From: JABFRG01 sp038210445
GTDB lineage: Bacteria; Myxococcota_A; Polyangia; Polyangiales; Polyangiaceae
Direction of reading: 5' to 3'
Assembly: GCA_038210445.1 (NCBI GenBank)
Contig: JBBQWQ010000042.1
Span: 6,260 to 70,259, forward strand
DNA length: 64,000 bases
In this document: positions 19,732 through 30,152 of the stretch, in pieces
How positions within the stretch are numbered: position 1 is the stretch's first letter
Layout: every line of letters starts with the position of its first letter
The notes under the pieces: model-generated
Told to the model about the DNA's origin: nothing
Seen by the model: only the letters and a program-made list of their open reading frames with translations
The model's database searches: none
Made by a program: the position numbers and the translations under genes

Positions 19732-20061
19732 CTAGAAGAGGGTCTTGAGGTCGACCTTCTCGGCCTTCTTCTGCTCGAGAATGTGGTTCACGGCGGCCAG
19801 AAGACGGGTCTTCTGCGGGCCGGTGAGGGAGCCGCCCTTGAGCGCGGCGGCGAGGGCGCGGGGGGTGATGGGGCGACCGGAGCGGGGCTTGAGCTTCGAC
19901 TTCTCGGTCTTCTCGGCGCCTTCGCCCTTGGCCTGGCGCTTCGCGAGCTTGATCGCGCGGTCCTCCGGCAGGAAGGACTCGAGCTTGTCGGAAGCCGCAA
20001 GGATGCGGCGGGCGTCGAGCTTCTTCGAGGCGATGAACGTGGCGAACTTGCTGTCTGACAT
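19732..20061 (-). CDS. small basic conserved hypothetical protein
   Basis: A 109-residue soluble protein from ATG 20061. It is Lys-rich with no membrane segment or signal. An N-terminal helical part (KFATFIASKKLDARRILAASDKLESF) is followed by a very basic stretch (AKRQAKGEGAEKTEKSKLKPRSGRP) and a helical end (TGPQKTRLLAAVNHILEQKKAEKVDLKTLF). It could bind nucleic acid, but no family is recognised. Confidence 0.7.
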   Translation of the reverse strand: MSDSKFATFIASKKLDARRILAASDKLESFLPEDRAIKLAKRQAKGEGAEKTEKSKLKPRSGRPITPRALAAALKGGSLTGPQKTRLLAAVNHILEQKKAEKVDLKTLF

Positions 20062-20181
20062 GGGCGAAGGCTCCGTCGTACGTTTGGGACGGTCGGCAGT
20101 AGTCGATGCAGCCACGAGTCGCAAGTGCGGAGCGAAGTCGACGCTACTTCTCCAAAAAACGCACTGGACATCTGCACACGC

Positions 20182-20688
20182 CTATTCGTCTCCCGCGTCT
20201 CCCGCGTCTCCCGCGTCGAGGGTGCCGCAGATGGTGGACTCCAGGTGCCACGAGGCGTCCTCGCCGCTGCAGGTGGCCGAGACCGGGCTACCGCCGGCGT
20301 CGCCGCAGCCGTAGGTGCAAAAGTTGAAGCGCGACCAGCAGGCCGGGCAGACCTCACCTTCGCGCGGGGCGAACTGCGGGCATTCCTCAGACACCGGCGG
20401 GTTCGCGGCGAACGCCCAGGCGCCCGCCGTGCAGATGGCGTAGCGGCCGCGGCACCGGCCGACTTCGCACGCGGTGCCCTCCGGCACGTCGCAGGCTGCG
20501 CCGTTTTTGGGGATGTCGCGGCGCGGGCAGAGAGACCCGATGGGCGTGCCGCCGTCGACCGCGGCGTCCTCGACGCCGACGGGTGAGGAGGACGCACTCT
20601 CGCCCATGGCGCACGCCACGAAGGCAGCGCCGCCGCTCGCGAGCGCGAGGGCAGCCAGAACGGAAGTTGGGGGACGCCACAGGCGCAT
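20182..20688 (-). CDS. Cys-rich lipoprotein
   Basis: A 168-residue predicted lipoprotein from ATG 20688 with the lipobox at FVACAMG (Cys at about residue 26). The mature part has about 13 further Cys in short motifs (LCPRRDIP, ACDVPEGTACEVGRCRGRYAIC, CPACWSRFNFCTYGCG), suggesting a disulfide-stabilised secreted domain. It ends in a repeated DAG motif encoded by 9-bp repeats. Function unknown. It diverges from the thiolase gene. Confidence 0.75.
   Translation of the reverse strand: MRLWRPPTSVLAALALASGGAAFVACAMGESASSSPVGVEDAAVDGGTPIGSLCPRRDIPKNGAACDVPEGTACEVGRCRGRYAICTAGAWAFAANPPVSEECPQFAPREGEVCPACWSRFNFCTYGCGDAGGSPVSATCSGEDASWHLESTICGTLDAGDAGDAGDE
20187..20213. repeat. three 9-bp tandem repeats
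   Basis: Three exact copies of CGTCTCCCG, encoding the repeated Asp-Ala-Gly at the C-terminus of the Cys-rich lipoprotein. In-frame slippage would only change tail length. Confidence 0.85.
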
Positions 20689-20820
20689 GGGCCAGCCCCA
20701 AAGGTAGCACCCCGCGCGGCCCTTGGCTTCGACACAGCTATTGCCCGGCCCGGGCGAGGGGCTATAAACGCGCTGAACCCACCCGAAGGCGTTGTCGCGC
20801 CCGGAAAGCAGGATCTCCCC

Positions 20821-21998
<1,178 letters not shown>

Positions 21999-22002
<4 letters not shown>

Positions 22003-22838
22003 TTCGCCCGCGGGAGCTGTCGCGCGACGTTTCGCTCTTCGCGGCGCGCACGCCGACGCTCCCGCCCGCCACCCACACCAACAGCTACGCGCTGGGCTCC
22101 CGCGACGTGGTCGTGGTGGAGCCCGCCACGCCTTTCGACGACGAGCGGCAGGCCTTCGCCGAGTGGATCCGCGGGCTGCCCAGCCACGGGCGTCGTGCGG
22201 TGGCCATGTTCGCAACGCACCATCACCCGGACCACGTGGGCGCCGTCGACCTGGCGCGCGAGCTGGGGCTACCCCTGTGGATGCATGCGGAGACCGCGGC
22301 GCGCCTGCCCGGAGTAGGGTGCGACCGTGCGCTCAACGACGGCGACGTGATCACGCTCGACGGGCCGGTGCCCACCCGCTGGACCGCGCTGCACACGCCG
22401 GGGCACGCGGCGGGCCACATTTGCCTGTGGGAGGAGACGCAGCGAACGTTGATCGCCGGCGACATGGTGGCCAGCGTGGGAACGATTCTCATCGCGCCGG
22501 GCGAAGGCCACATGCGCACCTACCTCGCGCAGCTGGCGCGGCTCGAGGCGCTCGACGCGCGGCTGGCTCTCCCGGCGCACGGTGAGCCCATCGACGCCCC
22601 TTCCGCGCTCTTCCGCAGGTACATCGAGCACCGCGGCCTGCGGGAACAGAAGGTGCGCGCGGCGGTGGCAGCTGCGGGCGAAGGCACGCTCGCCGACTTG
22701 GTTGCTCTCGCCTACGACGACACGCCGGTTGCGATTTGGCCGTTTGCCATGATGAGCCTCGAGGCGCACCTCATCAAGCTGGTGGAAGACGGCGAGACGA
22801 CCTTGCGCGACGGTCGCTACCGCGCTCAGCGGACGTAA
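21999..22838 (+). CDS. MBL-fold metallohydrolase (LACTB2/glyoxalase II-like)
   Basis: A 279-residue metallo-beta-lactamase-fold enzyme starting at a GTG that overlaps the thiolase stop (GTGA). The zinc motif HHHPDH is at residues 74-79, with further ligands in HTPGHAAGH (about 130) and the Asp in IAGDMVAS, then LPAHGEP. The C-terminal winged-helix-like extension (HRGLREQKVRAAVA, SLEAHLIKLVEDGE) is typical of the LACTB2 group. Thioester hydrolysis of CoA-linked intermediates would fit the coupling to thiolase but is inference. Confidence 0.92.
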
Positions 22839-23656
22839 ACCTCAAGGCGCCGCTTCTCGAACGAAGCGCCGTTCTTGGCGAAGGTCCAGTCGGGCTGCCC
22901 GGTGTCTGAACGGCCGATGCCCAGATCGTACGCGTCGCCCGAGGCCCAGCGGTTGAACGCGATGACCGGCGAGCCGGCCACGTGGAACTGCATCGACCCA
23001 TAGCAGTCGGGCTCCGCCCCGGCGATGGTATCGTCGCTGTCGAACACCCCGTTGGGCCCTTCGTCGTAACAGTTGGACCAGAGCTCGAGGGAGCCCGCGG
23101 TCGGCACCAAAACGTCGGGCTGACGGGCGGCGAAGGAGTGCACCACCATGTTGCTCGCCGGAACGTCGAAGACGCGGTCGACCGGCACGCCGAGCAGCGT
23201 CGGGTCCGTCGTGAATGCGTCGAGCTCGACCCACACTTCTTCGGCGTCGAGCCGAAGAACGTACGCCACCCGCGCGAACGACCCGAGGCTCGCGGTGCGA
23301 TTCACCGCGTACGGCACGTCGCCCTGGGCAACCCATCGGCCGGAGACCGGAATGTCGAGCGCGAGCGCGAGTCGAAAGTCGCAGCTCGGGCCGGCGGTGC
23401 TCGCGGGGCACGGCGTGGAACAGTCGCCGCCCGTGAAGCCGGTGCGGCACGCCACAACACCGCCGTCGGGGCGCGGCACACCGGCGTCGGGCTCGCCACC
23501 CTCGGTGGCGGCATCCGGCCGCCCGGGAGCAACAACGGGTGCCCCGCTCGAGAGGCCTCCCAGATCCACCGCCAGGCTGCACGCGCTGAGGCTGACCGCA
23601 ACGGCGGCACCCAGCAGGCGCCGCGTGGAACGCCTCCCGTGCGACCGATGGACCAC
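22826..23656 (-). CDS. lipoprotein of unknown function
   Basis: A 276-residue predicted lipoprotein. The GTG at 23656 is chosen because it sits directly before the basic n-region (HRSHGRRSTRR) and hydrophobic stretch ending in the lipobox SLSAC. A Gly/Asp/Pro linker is followed by a short EGF-like Cys motif (CRTGFTGGDCSTPCPAS) and a beta-rich domain. It has no recognised family. Its end overlaps the convergent MBL hydrolase gene by 13 bases. Confidence 0.75.
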   Translation of the reverse strand: MVHRSHGRRSTRRLLGAAVAVSLSACSLAVDLGGLSSGAPVVAPGRPDAATEGGEPDAGVPRPDGGVVACRTGFTGGDCSTPCPASTAGPSCDFRLALALDIPVSGRWVAQGDVPYAVNRTASLGSFARVAYVLRLDAEEVWVELDAFTTDPTLLGVPVDRVFDVPASNMVVHSFAARQPDVLVPTAGSLELWSNCYDEGPNGVFDSDDTIAGAEPDCYGSMQFHVAGSPVIAFNRWASGDAYDLGIGRSDTGQPDWTFAKNGASFEKRRLEVYVR

Positions 23657-23801
23657 GGTCTGAGTGTAGCACGCGCGCTGGCGCGAGGTCGCTTGCACGC
23701 AAATACGCCACAGGTGAGCGAATCGTGCGCGCTGTAGAATTGCTGAACCCACGGGATTCCCAGGGTCGAGAAAGGGCACGACGGTTGCAGCAACCGGATT
23801 C

Positions 23802-24986
23802 GTGAACGCCCCGCCGCCCGACGGAACCGCATCGACCTCAACCACGCCACCCGTGAACGTCACCATGGTGATGGTGGGCCTGGCGGCAACGTGCGTCGTC
23901 ATCGCGGCGATGAAGCTCGCCGCGTCGTTCCTCATACCGCTGGTGTTCGCGGTCATCCTGGCGGCGCTTTTCTCGCCGCTGGTCACCTGGGTATCGCACC
24001 GCGGCATTCCGCCCATCGTGGGGGCGCTGTTGGTGCTCCTCATCGAGGTAGCCATCTTGTCGCTGGTGGGCGTGGTCCTCGCCATGGCCGCTTCGGAGGT
24101 GACCCAGCGAGCCCCCTACTACGGCGCGCGAACGCAAGAGGCGCTGGAGTCGATGCGGTACACCGCCGGGCGCCTGGGCATTCACATGCAGATGCCCAAT
24201 GCCTCGAACATCGGCGATCAGGTCATGCCCATCGTGGGCGTCGCCGCGGGCAAGTTTGCCACCACGGCCTCCGACTTGGCGGTGATCCTGCTCGTGGTGT
24301 TGTTCTCGCTGGCCGAGTTCGCCGGGCTGGGCGAAAAGCTGCGCGTGCTCTCACCCGCATCGTCGCCCATGGGCTTCGAGCGCATCGACCGCATCGTGCG
24401 CGATATTCAGAAGTACCTCGTGGTGAAGACGCTCACCAGCCTGCTCGCCGCGGTGTGCGCCTTCGTGCTGCTCAAGGTGTTCGGCGTGGGGCTTGCGCTG
24501 CTCTTGGCGGTGATCATGTTCTTGCTCCACTTCATCCCCAATGTCGGAACGTTCCTGGCGACGTTGCCGGCCATCGCTCTGGCGTTCGTCGACAAGGGGC
24601 CGGGCACGGCGCTGGCCGTGGGCATCGGTTTCGTCACCCTCAACACTGTCATCGGCAGCGTGCTCGAGCCCCGCATCCTGGGCCGCACGCTCGGCGTCTC
24701 GCCGGTCGTCATCCTCGTCGCCATGCTCTTCTGGGGTTGGATATGGGGCCCGGCCGGCGCCCTTCTGGCGGTGCCGCTCACGGTGGCCGGCAAGATCATC
24801 CTCGAGAACACGCGCTTCGCCTGGCTGGCGCGGCTGGTGGAGCCGGCGTCCGAGGCCGATGCCGAGGTCGTCGGCGACGAGCGCCCGAGCCTCACCCAGC
24901 GACTCACCAAGCCTCTCACCATCCGGCGTCCGAGCGGCATCGGTCTCGGCGCCAAGCGTCCGAAGACGCCCGTAACGCCTTCCTGA
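23802..24986 (+). CDS. AI-2E family (PerM-type) transporter
   Basis: A 394-residue polytopic protein from GTG 23802. Three helices occupy about 20-110, followed by an amphipathic region of about 60 residues, then five further helices (for example LALLLAVIMFLLHFIPNVG, TALAVGIGFVTLNTVIGSVLEP, FWGWIWGPAGALLAVPLTV). The FIPNVG and LEPRILGR...SPVVIL motifs are characteristic of the AI-2E/UPF0118 family. Substrates vary and autoinducer export should not be assumed. A BON-domain gene follows 26 bp downstream and may be cotranscribed. Confidence 0.92.
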   Translation: MNAPPPDGTASTSTTPPVNVTMVMVGLAATCVVIAAMKLAASFLIPLVFAVILAALFSPLVTWVSHRGIPPIVGALLVLLIEVAILSLVGVVLAMAASEVTQRAPYYGARTQEALESMRYTAGRLGIHMQMPNASNIGDQVMPIVGVAAGKFATTASDLAVILLVVLFSLAEFAGLGEKLRVLSPASSPMGFERIDRIVRDIQKYLVVKTLTSLLAAVCAFVLLKVFGVGLALLLAVIMFLLHFIPNVGTFLATLPAIALAFVDKGPGTALAVGIGFVTLNTVIGSVLEPRILGRTLGVSPVVILVAMLFWGWIWGPAGALLAVPLTVAGKIILENTRFAWLARLVEPASEADAEVVGDERPSLTQRLTKPLTIRRPSGIGLGAKRPKTPVTPS

Positions 24987-25012
24987 ACAACCAACGAACG
25001 GAGAACGATCCC

Positions 25013-25447
25013 ATGAATCGCGAGCCCACCATCAACGGCAAACACAACGGCAACCAACCTTCGCCCAAGCGCGACGACGCGCAGAACGAACCGCTCGCGC
25101 AGCTTCGCACCGGTGAGCGGGCCGGCGGAGGCCACCTGGCCAGCAACCCCGACGGTGGGGTCGGTGCGAACTACGGAGGCACCGGCCACGGCACCACGCG
25201 CACCCCGGAGGCCGAGGCGACGGTCCCGAATCTGCCCACCGACCTCGAGCTCGAGGAGCACGCGCGACTGGCCCTGAAGGCCGTTGCGTGCAACGTCGCG
25301 AACCTCGTCATCCGTGCGAGCGAAGGCGTCGTCACGCTGACCGGTGAAGTAAAAATCGCGGAGGAACGTACCCGCGCCGAAGAGACGGTAGCCGCTCTGC
25401 GCGGCGTCAAGCGCGTGGTCGACGGCCTCACCGAAGCGCAGAGCTGA
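25013..25447 (+). CDS. BON-domain protein
   Basis: A 144-residue protein from ATG 25013 with a CGGAGAA ribosome-binding site. The first 75 residues are disordered and rich in Asn/Gly/Pro with no signal peptide. The C-terminal BON domain (about 80-144: DLELEEHARLALKA, LVIRASEGVVTLTGEVKIAEERTRAEETVAALRGVKRVVDGL) is of the kind that binds phospholipid or stabilises envelope complexes. Being 26 bp downstream of the permease gene, it is probably in the same operon. Location is unclear without an export signal. Confidence 0.88.
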   Translation: MNREPTINGKHNGNQPSPKRDDAQNEPLAQLRTGERAGGGHLASNPDGGVGANYGGTGHGTTRTPEAEATVPNLPTDLELEEHARLALKAVACNVANLVIRASEGVVTLTGEVKIAEERTRAEETVAALRGVKRVVDGLTEAQS

Positions 25448-25568
25448 CCGATCACGACTGCGTGGCTTGCGTGTCAAATTCGCATGCCTGTTGCATTCGC
25501 ACCGGCGTGCGTGCGTGGAAGCCAGCGTACCGGTAGCCGGAGCCGCCCGCGCCCGGTACCATGGGCGC

Positions 25569-25754
25569 ATGTGGCAAGAAGGCTTCGTGACCATGAGCCT
25601 GGCGCTCGGAATGCAGGTCGAGGACGACATGGCCGAGCCGCGTGAGCTCTTCGACGGAACAGCCAAGGTCCGCGCGTTGGCGCTCACCCGCGAGCTGGCC
25701 AAGGTCGTCATGGACCTCCGGGCGATGGCCTTCACCCGGCTGGAAGAGCGATGA
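25569..25754 (+). CDS. 61-aa protein upstream of the SctL/FliH-like gene
   Basis: A 61-residue acidic protein from ATG 25569, ending in an ATGA overlap with the next gene. It has no signal peptide or membrane helix; the second half is helical (RALALTRELAKVVMDLRAMAFTRLEE). The tight coupling suggests it binds the FliH/SctL-like protein, perhaps as a small chaperone or adaptor. Nothing in its sequence proves this. Confidence 0.6.
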   Translation: MWQEGFVTMSLALGMQVEDDMAEPRELFDGTAKVRALALTRELAKVVMDLRAMAFTRLEER

Positions 25755-26404
25755 TCGGCCGCGGGCGGGTGATTCGCACGGCGGAGGCCGACACGGTGTC
25801 TGTGCTGTCGGTCGACCTGGTGCGCGACACGGCCTCGCCGGGGCGCGCGCGCATCGTGCAGCGACCCTTGGCAGAAGCCCATGCCGAGGCGCAGCGCGTA
25901 CGGGCGGAGGCGGCCGCAGAGGCCGAGGCCCTGGTGGCGGCGGCGCGCGCCGAGGCGCAGGGCATGCGCGAGCAACTGGCGGCCGAGGTGCACGCGGCGG
26001 AGACCGCCAAGCTGGCTGCCACCTATCTCGCCATGCGCGCGGAAGACGAAGCGCGCGCCGAACGGGAGATCGATCGCACCATCGCGCTGGCTGTGCTGCT
26101 CGCCGAGCGCATCGTAGGCGACACCATCGCCGCCGACCCGTCGAGGCTCAAGCGTCTCGCCGAAGACGCCCTGCGCGAGGCCCGCGGCGCGCGCAAGGTG
26201 TCGCTCGACGCGCATCCAGACGACGCCGAAGCGCTGCGCCGCGCGCTCGGCGAGCTGGGCGCCGACGCCTTCCTGGTGCGCGAGAATCCCGAGCTATCCC
26301 GCGGCTCTCTCACGGTGTACACGGAGCTTGGAACCATCGATGCGCGACTCCGCCCCCAACTCGAACGACTCGCCCGCGCCATCCGCAGCTCGCTCCGGCG
26401 GTGA
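25751..26404 (+). CDS. FliH/SctL (HrpE/YscL)-like stator protein
   Basis: A 217-residue protein resembling the peripheral-stalk proteins of type III secretion and flagellar ATPases (FliH/SctL, distant from V-ATPase subunit E). An N-terminal beta segment is followed by a long Ala/Glu-rich coiled coil (about 35-105: AEAHAEAQRVRAEAAAEAEA). A compact C-terminal domain ends the protein (LAERIVGDTIAADPSRLKRLAEDAL, KVSLDAHPDDAEALRRAL, LVRENPELSRGSLTVYTELGTIDARLRPQLERL), where the acidic GxLxVxTxLGxIDARL strand is typical. No ATPase or other secretion gene is in the window, so its partner is unknown. Confidence 0.82.
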   Translation: MIGRGRVIRTAEADTVSVLSVDLVRDTASPGRARIVQRPLAEAHAEAQRVRAEAAAEAEALVAAARAEAQGMREQLAAEVHAAETAKLAATYLAMRAEDEARAEREIDRTIALAVLLAERIVGDTIAADPSRLKRLAEDALREARGARKVSLDAHPDDAEALRRALGELGADAFLVRENPELSRGSLTVYTELGTIDARLRPQLERLARAIRSSLRR

Positions 26405-27563
26405 GGGCGGTGAGGGCGGCAACGGCGCGAGCGTAGGCGCGCAGCTGCGCCTTCCGGCGCTGCTCTTCCTGGTGACCGCCGGGAGCGTCTTCTTCAACGG
26501 GGTCATCATCAGTCGCTCGGCGCCCGAGGCCAAGGGTGTTCCCTGGGCTGCGTTCACCACCCACGCGGCGCTGATCGACGGCGCGAAGTTCGCGGCCGCT
26601 CTGCTGGCCATCTTGCTGGCGCACGAGTTCGGCCACTACATCGCTGCGCGCATTCATCGAGTTAGCGCCAGCTTGCCGCACTTCATTCCCATGCCCTACG
26701 TGTCGCCGTTCGGCACCATGGGGGCGGTCATTCGCATGCGCGACACCATCTCGTCGCGCATCGCCCTCCTCGACATCGGGGCCGCCGGGCCGCTGGCGGG
26801 TCTTTGCGTGGCCATCCCCTGCTACGTCTGGGGCATCGCACACTCGACCGTGGTGCCGCTCACCGCCGACTCCAACCAGCTCGGCAACTCGCTGCTGCTG
26901 AAGCTCATCGACCACTTCGCGGCACCCACCGTTTCCGAGGGCCACGACATCTTCCTCTCGCCCATCGGCTTTGCCGGCTGGGCCGGGCTGTTCGTGACGA
27001 TGATCAACCTCATTCCGGTGGGCCAGCTCGACGGCGGGCACGTGGCCTATGCGCTCTTCGGCCCCGCACAGAACCGCCTCGCGCCGGCCATTCACCGCGC
27101 CATGTTGGGCTTCTTCTTCGTGAGCATCGCCGCCCACGTGTTCCGCGACCACCAAGCGGGGCGCTCCGGCGTGGCACATTTCGGCGACGCGGTGTCGGGC
27201 GCCATCTTCTGGTTCGTGTGGTTCGAGGTCATCGCCATCATCTCGTCGTTCTCGCGCAGCGCGCCCGCGGCCGACGATCCCCGCGCGCTCTCCTCGCGCG
27301 TCCGCGCCGGCGCCACCATCGGCCTCGTGCTCTCCCTCGACAGCGTTCGCAAGGCGCAGAAACCCTGGCTCTGGGCGGCTTGGTTCGTGGCCCTCTTCGT
27401 GCTGCTCGCCATGGAGTACGTGGGCGGCACGCTCAAGCCGCACACGCTCCTCGATCACCCCCCCACCCGCACCGAGACGCTGGGCCCAGTGCGGACGGTG
27501 GTGGCGGTGGTGACGCTGCTGTTCTTCGTCTTGCTCTTCATGCCGACGCCGATGACGGTCTAG
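26340..27563 (+). CDS. site-2-type M50 family membrane metalloprotease
   Basis: A 407-residue polytopic protein from ATG 26340 (a TTG at 26328 is also possible); it overlaps the SctL-like gene by 65 bases. After a Ser/Gly-rich tail, helices carry the zinc-protease motif HEFGH at residues 95-99, followed by YVSPFGTMGAVIRM and the third-ligand motif NLIPVGQLDGGHVAYALFG. These match site-2 proteases of the S2P/YwhC type, which cleave membrane-embedded regulators such as anti-sigma factors. About seven to nine further hydrophobic segments are present. The substrate is unknown. Confidence 0.93.
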   Translation: MRDSAPNSNDSPAPSAARSGGEGGEGGNGASVGAQLRLPALLFLVTAGSVFFNGVIISRSAPEAKGVPWAAFTTHAALIDGAKFAAALLAILLAHEFGHYIAARIHRVSASLPHFIPMPYVSPFGTMGAVIRMRDTISSRIALLDIGAAGPLAGLCVAIPCYVWGIAHSTVVPLTADSNQLGNSLLLKLIDHFAAPTVSEGHDIFLSPIGFAGWAGLFVTMINLIPVGQLDGGHVAYALFGPAQNRLAPAIHRAMLGFFFVSIAAHVFRDHQAGRSGVAHFGDAVSGAIFWFVWFEVIAIISSFSRSAPAADDPRALSSRVRAGATIGLVLSLDSVRKAQKPWLWAAWFVALFVLLAMEYVGGTLKPHTLLDHPPTRTETLGPVRTVVAVVTLLFFVLLFMPTPMTV

Positions 27564-27582
27564 CTACGAAGCGCGTGGCGAT

Positions 27583-29805
27583 TCAGTTGCCGGTGCCAGG
27601 CCCCCCGCGCATGGGCGGCGGCGGCGGCGCGAGACCGAGCGGGTTCGCCGACGGGGGCGGGCTCTTCGGCTGCATCGGATACTTGAGCTCGGCGGCGGTA
27701 GGGCTTCCGCCCAGCTCCTTCCAGGCCTTGCAGGATGCACCGATCTTCTGGTCACGGCATCGCGAGGTGACGCCGTTCATGTGGAAGTCGTCGAGAATGA
27801 AGCCGAGCTTCTTGGCGCGAACGCACGCGGCGTCCTCCGAGCGATTGCAGCGCGCAGCCCAGAAGTCGACCGCATCCTTGCCACCCTTCTTGGTCACGAT
27901 GGCCTCGGCCTTGGGGCACACGGTGGCCTTGACGGCGGCGTCGAACGTGTCGCGGCAGGTGGTGACCCAAAGGTCGTTCGCTCGCGACGCGTCGGGCTTC
28001 AGTTCGGGGCCGCCCTTCTCGTAGAGGGCTGCGGCGCGGGCGCGGGCGTCTTTGTAGGCGGCGATGAGCTCGAAGGCCTCGGCGGCCTTGGCGAAGTTCT
28101 TGGGGGTTCCGTCGCCCTTCTCGTGCATCTCGCCGAGCGCGTAGCAGGTGGGCCAGCCGCGCACTTCCTTGGTGCAGCCGCGCTCGTAGTACCCGCGGGC
28201 ACGGCTGGCGTCCTTGGCCACGCCGTCGCCGTCTTGGTATTGCTTGCCGAGGGCGTAGCACGACATGACGTTGTTCAACTTGCACCCGCGCTCGAAGGAA
28301 GCCATGGCCCTGTTGGCGTCCTTCACGACGTCCTTGCCCGCGCTGTACAGGCGCCCCTGCTCGTAGCAGTAGAAGGCGTCGCTGGCGCGACCGCTCGAGC
28401 AGGCACGATCGTAGGCCTCGAGAGCCTTGGCGGGATCGCGCGTGGTCAGCTTGCCTTCGAGATAGGCGCGCCCCAGGAGCGCGCAGCCGTAGCCCGCGCC
28501 GAGCTTGCACCCGCGGTCGAACGCCGCGAGGGCCTTGGCCGGCTCGGGGGTGCCATAGGTGTAGGATTCACCCAAATGGACGCAGCCGATGCCGCTCTCG
28601 GCGTCGCACCCGCGCTTGTAGAGCTCCCTGAGCTTGGCGTTGCGCTCCTCGAGCGGCTTGCCGGCCTTCTGCATGGCCATGCCCACATAAATCGCCGCGT
28701 CGGAGCAGCTGTCGCCATGGCCGAGATCGCAGGCCTTTCCAAGCATCCGCTCTACCTTGGCGAAGTCGGCCCGACGCTCCTTCGAGAAGGTTGCCTTGCC
28801 GTCTGCGCCGACGTCGAGGCCTCCGTAGTACACGCGCCCCGCGATGCAGCTCGCGGCGTTGCCCGACTCGCACTTGGCTTCGCAATCGGGGCCGTCGTTG
28901 GGCGCGCAGGTAGCCTTGGCCGCGGCCGACCCCTTGGGAGCGCACTTGTCGCCGGTCCACACCATGCCTTCGGAGCAGGTGATGGCCTTGGCCTCGTTGT
29001 GGCCGCGCTCCTCGTCCTTCTTCGCCTCCTCTTCGGAGCGCCTGCGCTGGGCGAGCGGCATGAGCTCGAGACGCGTGATGGCGCCGCACTGCTCAGGCGG
29101 CGTGGGTGCGTCGGGGCTCGCCTTGCGGCAGGCCTCGATGTCGCCCGACTTGCTGCTCGCCTGGCGGTCGCTCACGCTGCCCGCGGCGGCGCCCGCGCCG
29201 AAGATCTCGGCCACGGCCTTGGCCTGCCCGACGGTGCCGGTGCCCATGGCGAACGCGCCCACATAGGCGCCGCGGACCACGTGCGTCGCGCCCTCGCAGT
29301 CGCCGTCGAGGTCTTTTTTGAGAACCTCGCGCACCGTGGTGCGCCGCTTGCCTACGGTGATGAGCGCGAGGTCGAGCGTGGAACCGCTCTTCATCTCGGC
29401 CGAGAGCTTGGCGCCGGAGATGGGCATGTTGGCCGACACCTCGTCTTTGCTGTTCATGCGCACCACGTCTTCGTTGCGCTGCACGCCGACGAACGAGTAG
29501 GCCGCGTGATACGAGCAGTTCTTGAGGAGCTTCAAGGTGCGGCAGTCGAAGCGCACCACCGCGACGCCGTCCTTCATGGCGACCTCGAAGTCGGAGCGAT
29601 CGCTCGACTTGATGTCGACGACCAAAGGCTCGGCGAAAGAGGCGCTGCACCCCTTCACTTCCACCGAGCCATCGGCCTGCTGCTCACCAAGGGCGGTTTG
29701 CGCCGAGGTTTCCTTGGGGCGCAGGGCCTCCCCGACCTTGCCTCCGCCACAGGCCACAAGCGAGAAGATCACGCCGGCAAAGACGCCGGAAGAACGCCAT
29801 TTCAT
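27583..29805 (-). CDS. Sel1/TPR-repeat lipoprotein
   Basis: A 740-residue predicted lipoprotein from ATG 29805, which immediately precedes a short n-region and the lipobox LVAC. Residues about 30-240 form a beta-rich region without known family. From about 330 to 580 there are Sel1-like repeats with conserved Cys (ACDLGHGDSCSD, GCDAESGIGCVHLGESY, GCKLGAGYGCALLGRAYLEG, GCKLNNVMSCYALGKQYQDG, KEVRGWPTCYALGEMHEKG). A Pro/Gly tail ends the protein. Sel1 repeats form protein-interaction superhelices, and paired Cys usually bridge the helices, fitting an extracytoplasmic location. Confidence 0.88.
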   Translation of the reverse strand: MKWRSSGVFAGVIFSLVACGGGKVGEALRPKETSAQTALGEQQADGSVEVKGCSASFAEPLVVDIKSSDRSDFEVAMKDGVAVVRFDCRTLKLLKNCSYHAAYSFVGVQRNEDVVRMNSKDEVSANMPISGAKLSAEMKSGSTLDLALITVGKRRTTVREVLKKDLDGDCEGATHVVRGAYVGAFAMGTGTVGQAKAVAEIFGAGAAAGSVSDRQASSKSGDIEACRKASPDAPTPPEQCGAITRLELMPLAQRRRSEEEAKKDEERGHNEAKAITCSEGMVWTGDKCAPKGSAAAKATCAPNDGPDCEAKCESGNAASCIAGRVYYGGLDVGADGKATFSKERRADFAKVERMLGKACDLGHGDSCSDAAIYVGMAMQKAGKPLEERNAKLRELYKRGCDAESGIGCVHLGESYTYGTPEPAKALAAFDRGCKLGAGYGCALLGRAYLEGKLTTRDPAKALEAYDRACSSGRASDAFYCYEQGRLYSAGKDVVKDANRAMASFERGCKLNNVMSCYALGKQYQDGDGVAKDASRARGYYERGCTKEVRGWPTCYALGEMHEKGDGTPKNFAKAAEAFELIAAYKDARARAAALYEKGGPELKPDASRANDLWVTTCRDTFDAAVKATVCPKAEAIVTKKGGKDAVDFWAARCNRSEDAACVRAKKLGFILDDFHMNGVTSRCRDQKIGASCKAWKELGGSPTAAELKYPMQPKSPPPSANPLGLAPPPPPMRGGPGTGN

Positions 29806-29925
29806 GGCAGCCAATGCACACCTCATCGGGGACAAAATCAACGGAAACGCGAGACCCGCACAGGGTTCGCACCTCAGACGCTCGCGGCGCTCCGCTGTCG
29901 CGGATATTTTCCATCAAACTGGGGG

Positions 29926-30006
29926 TGCACGGGAGGGGACTTGAACCCCTACACCTTTCGGCGCCGGAACCTAAATCCGGTGCGTCTGCCATTCCGCCAC
30001 CCGTGC
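29926..30006 (-). tRNA. tRNA-Leu (anticodon UAG)
   Basis: On the minus strand the sequence folds as a tRNA: a 7-bp acceptor stem (GCACGGG/CCCGTGC), the D arm with GGCGGAATGGCAGAC, a 5-bp anticodon stem CCGGA/TCCGG with loop TTTAGGT (anticodon TAG at 29971-29973), a short variable arm with its own stem, and the T arm GGGGTTCAAGTCCCC. The extended variable arm and anticodon identify leucine. The discriminator is A; CCA is not encoded. Confidence 0.95.
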
Positions 30007-30152
30007 ATGCCTGGTGCGTGTGAGCAGCATAGTTCGAAACGCCTGGGGTGCCAACGACCGCCGCCGAGGTCACGAGCGAGTGCCGTCCGGACCTCGCCCC
30101 CCCGCGGCGGCCGTGCTATCCCCCGGGCTCGCCCACTTCCCGGAGGACGCCC

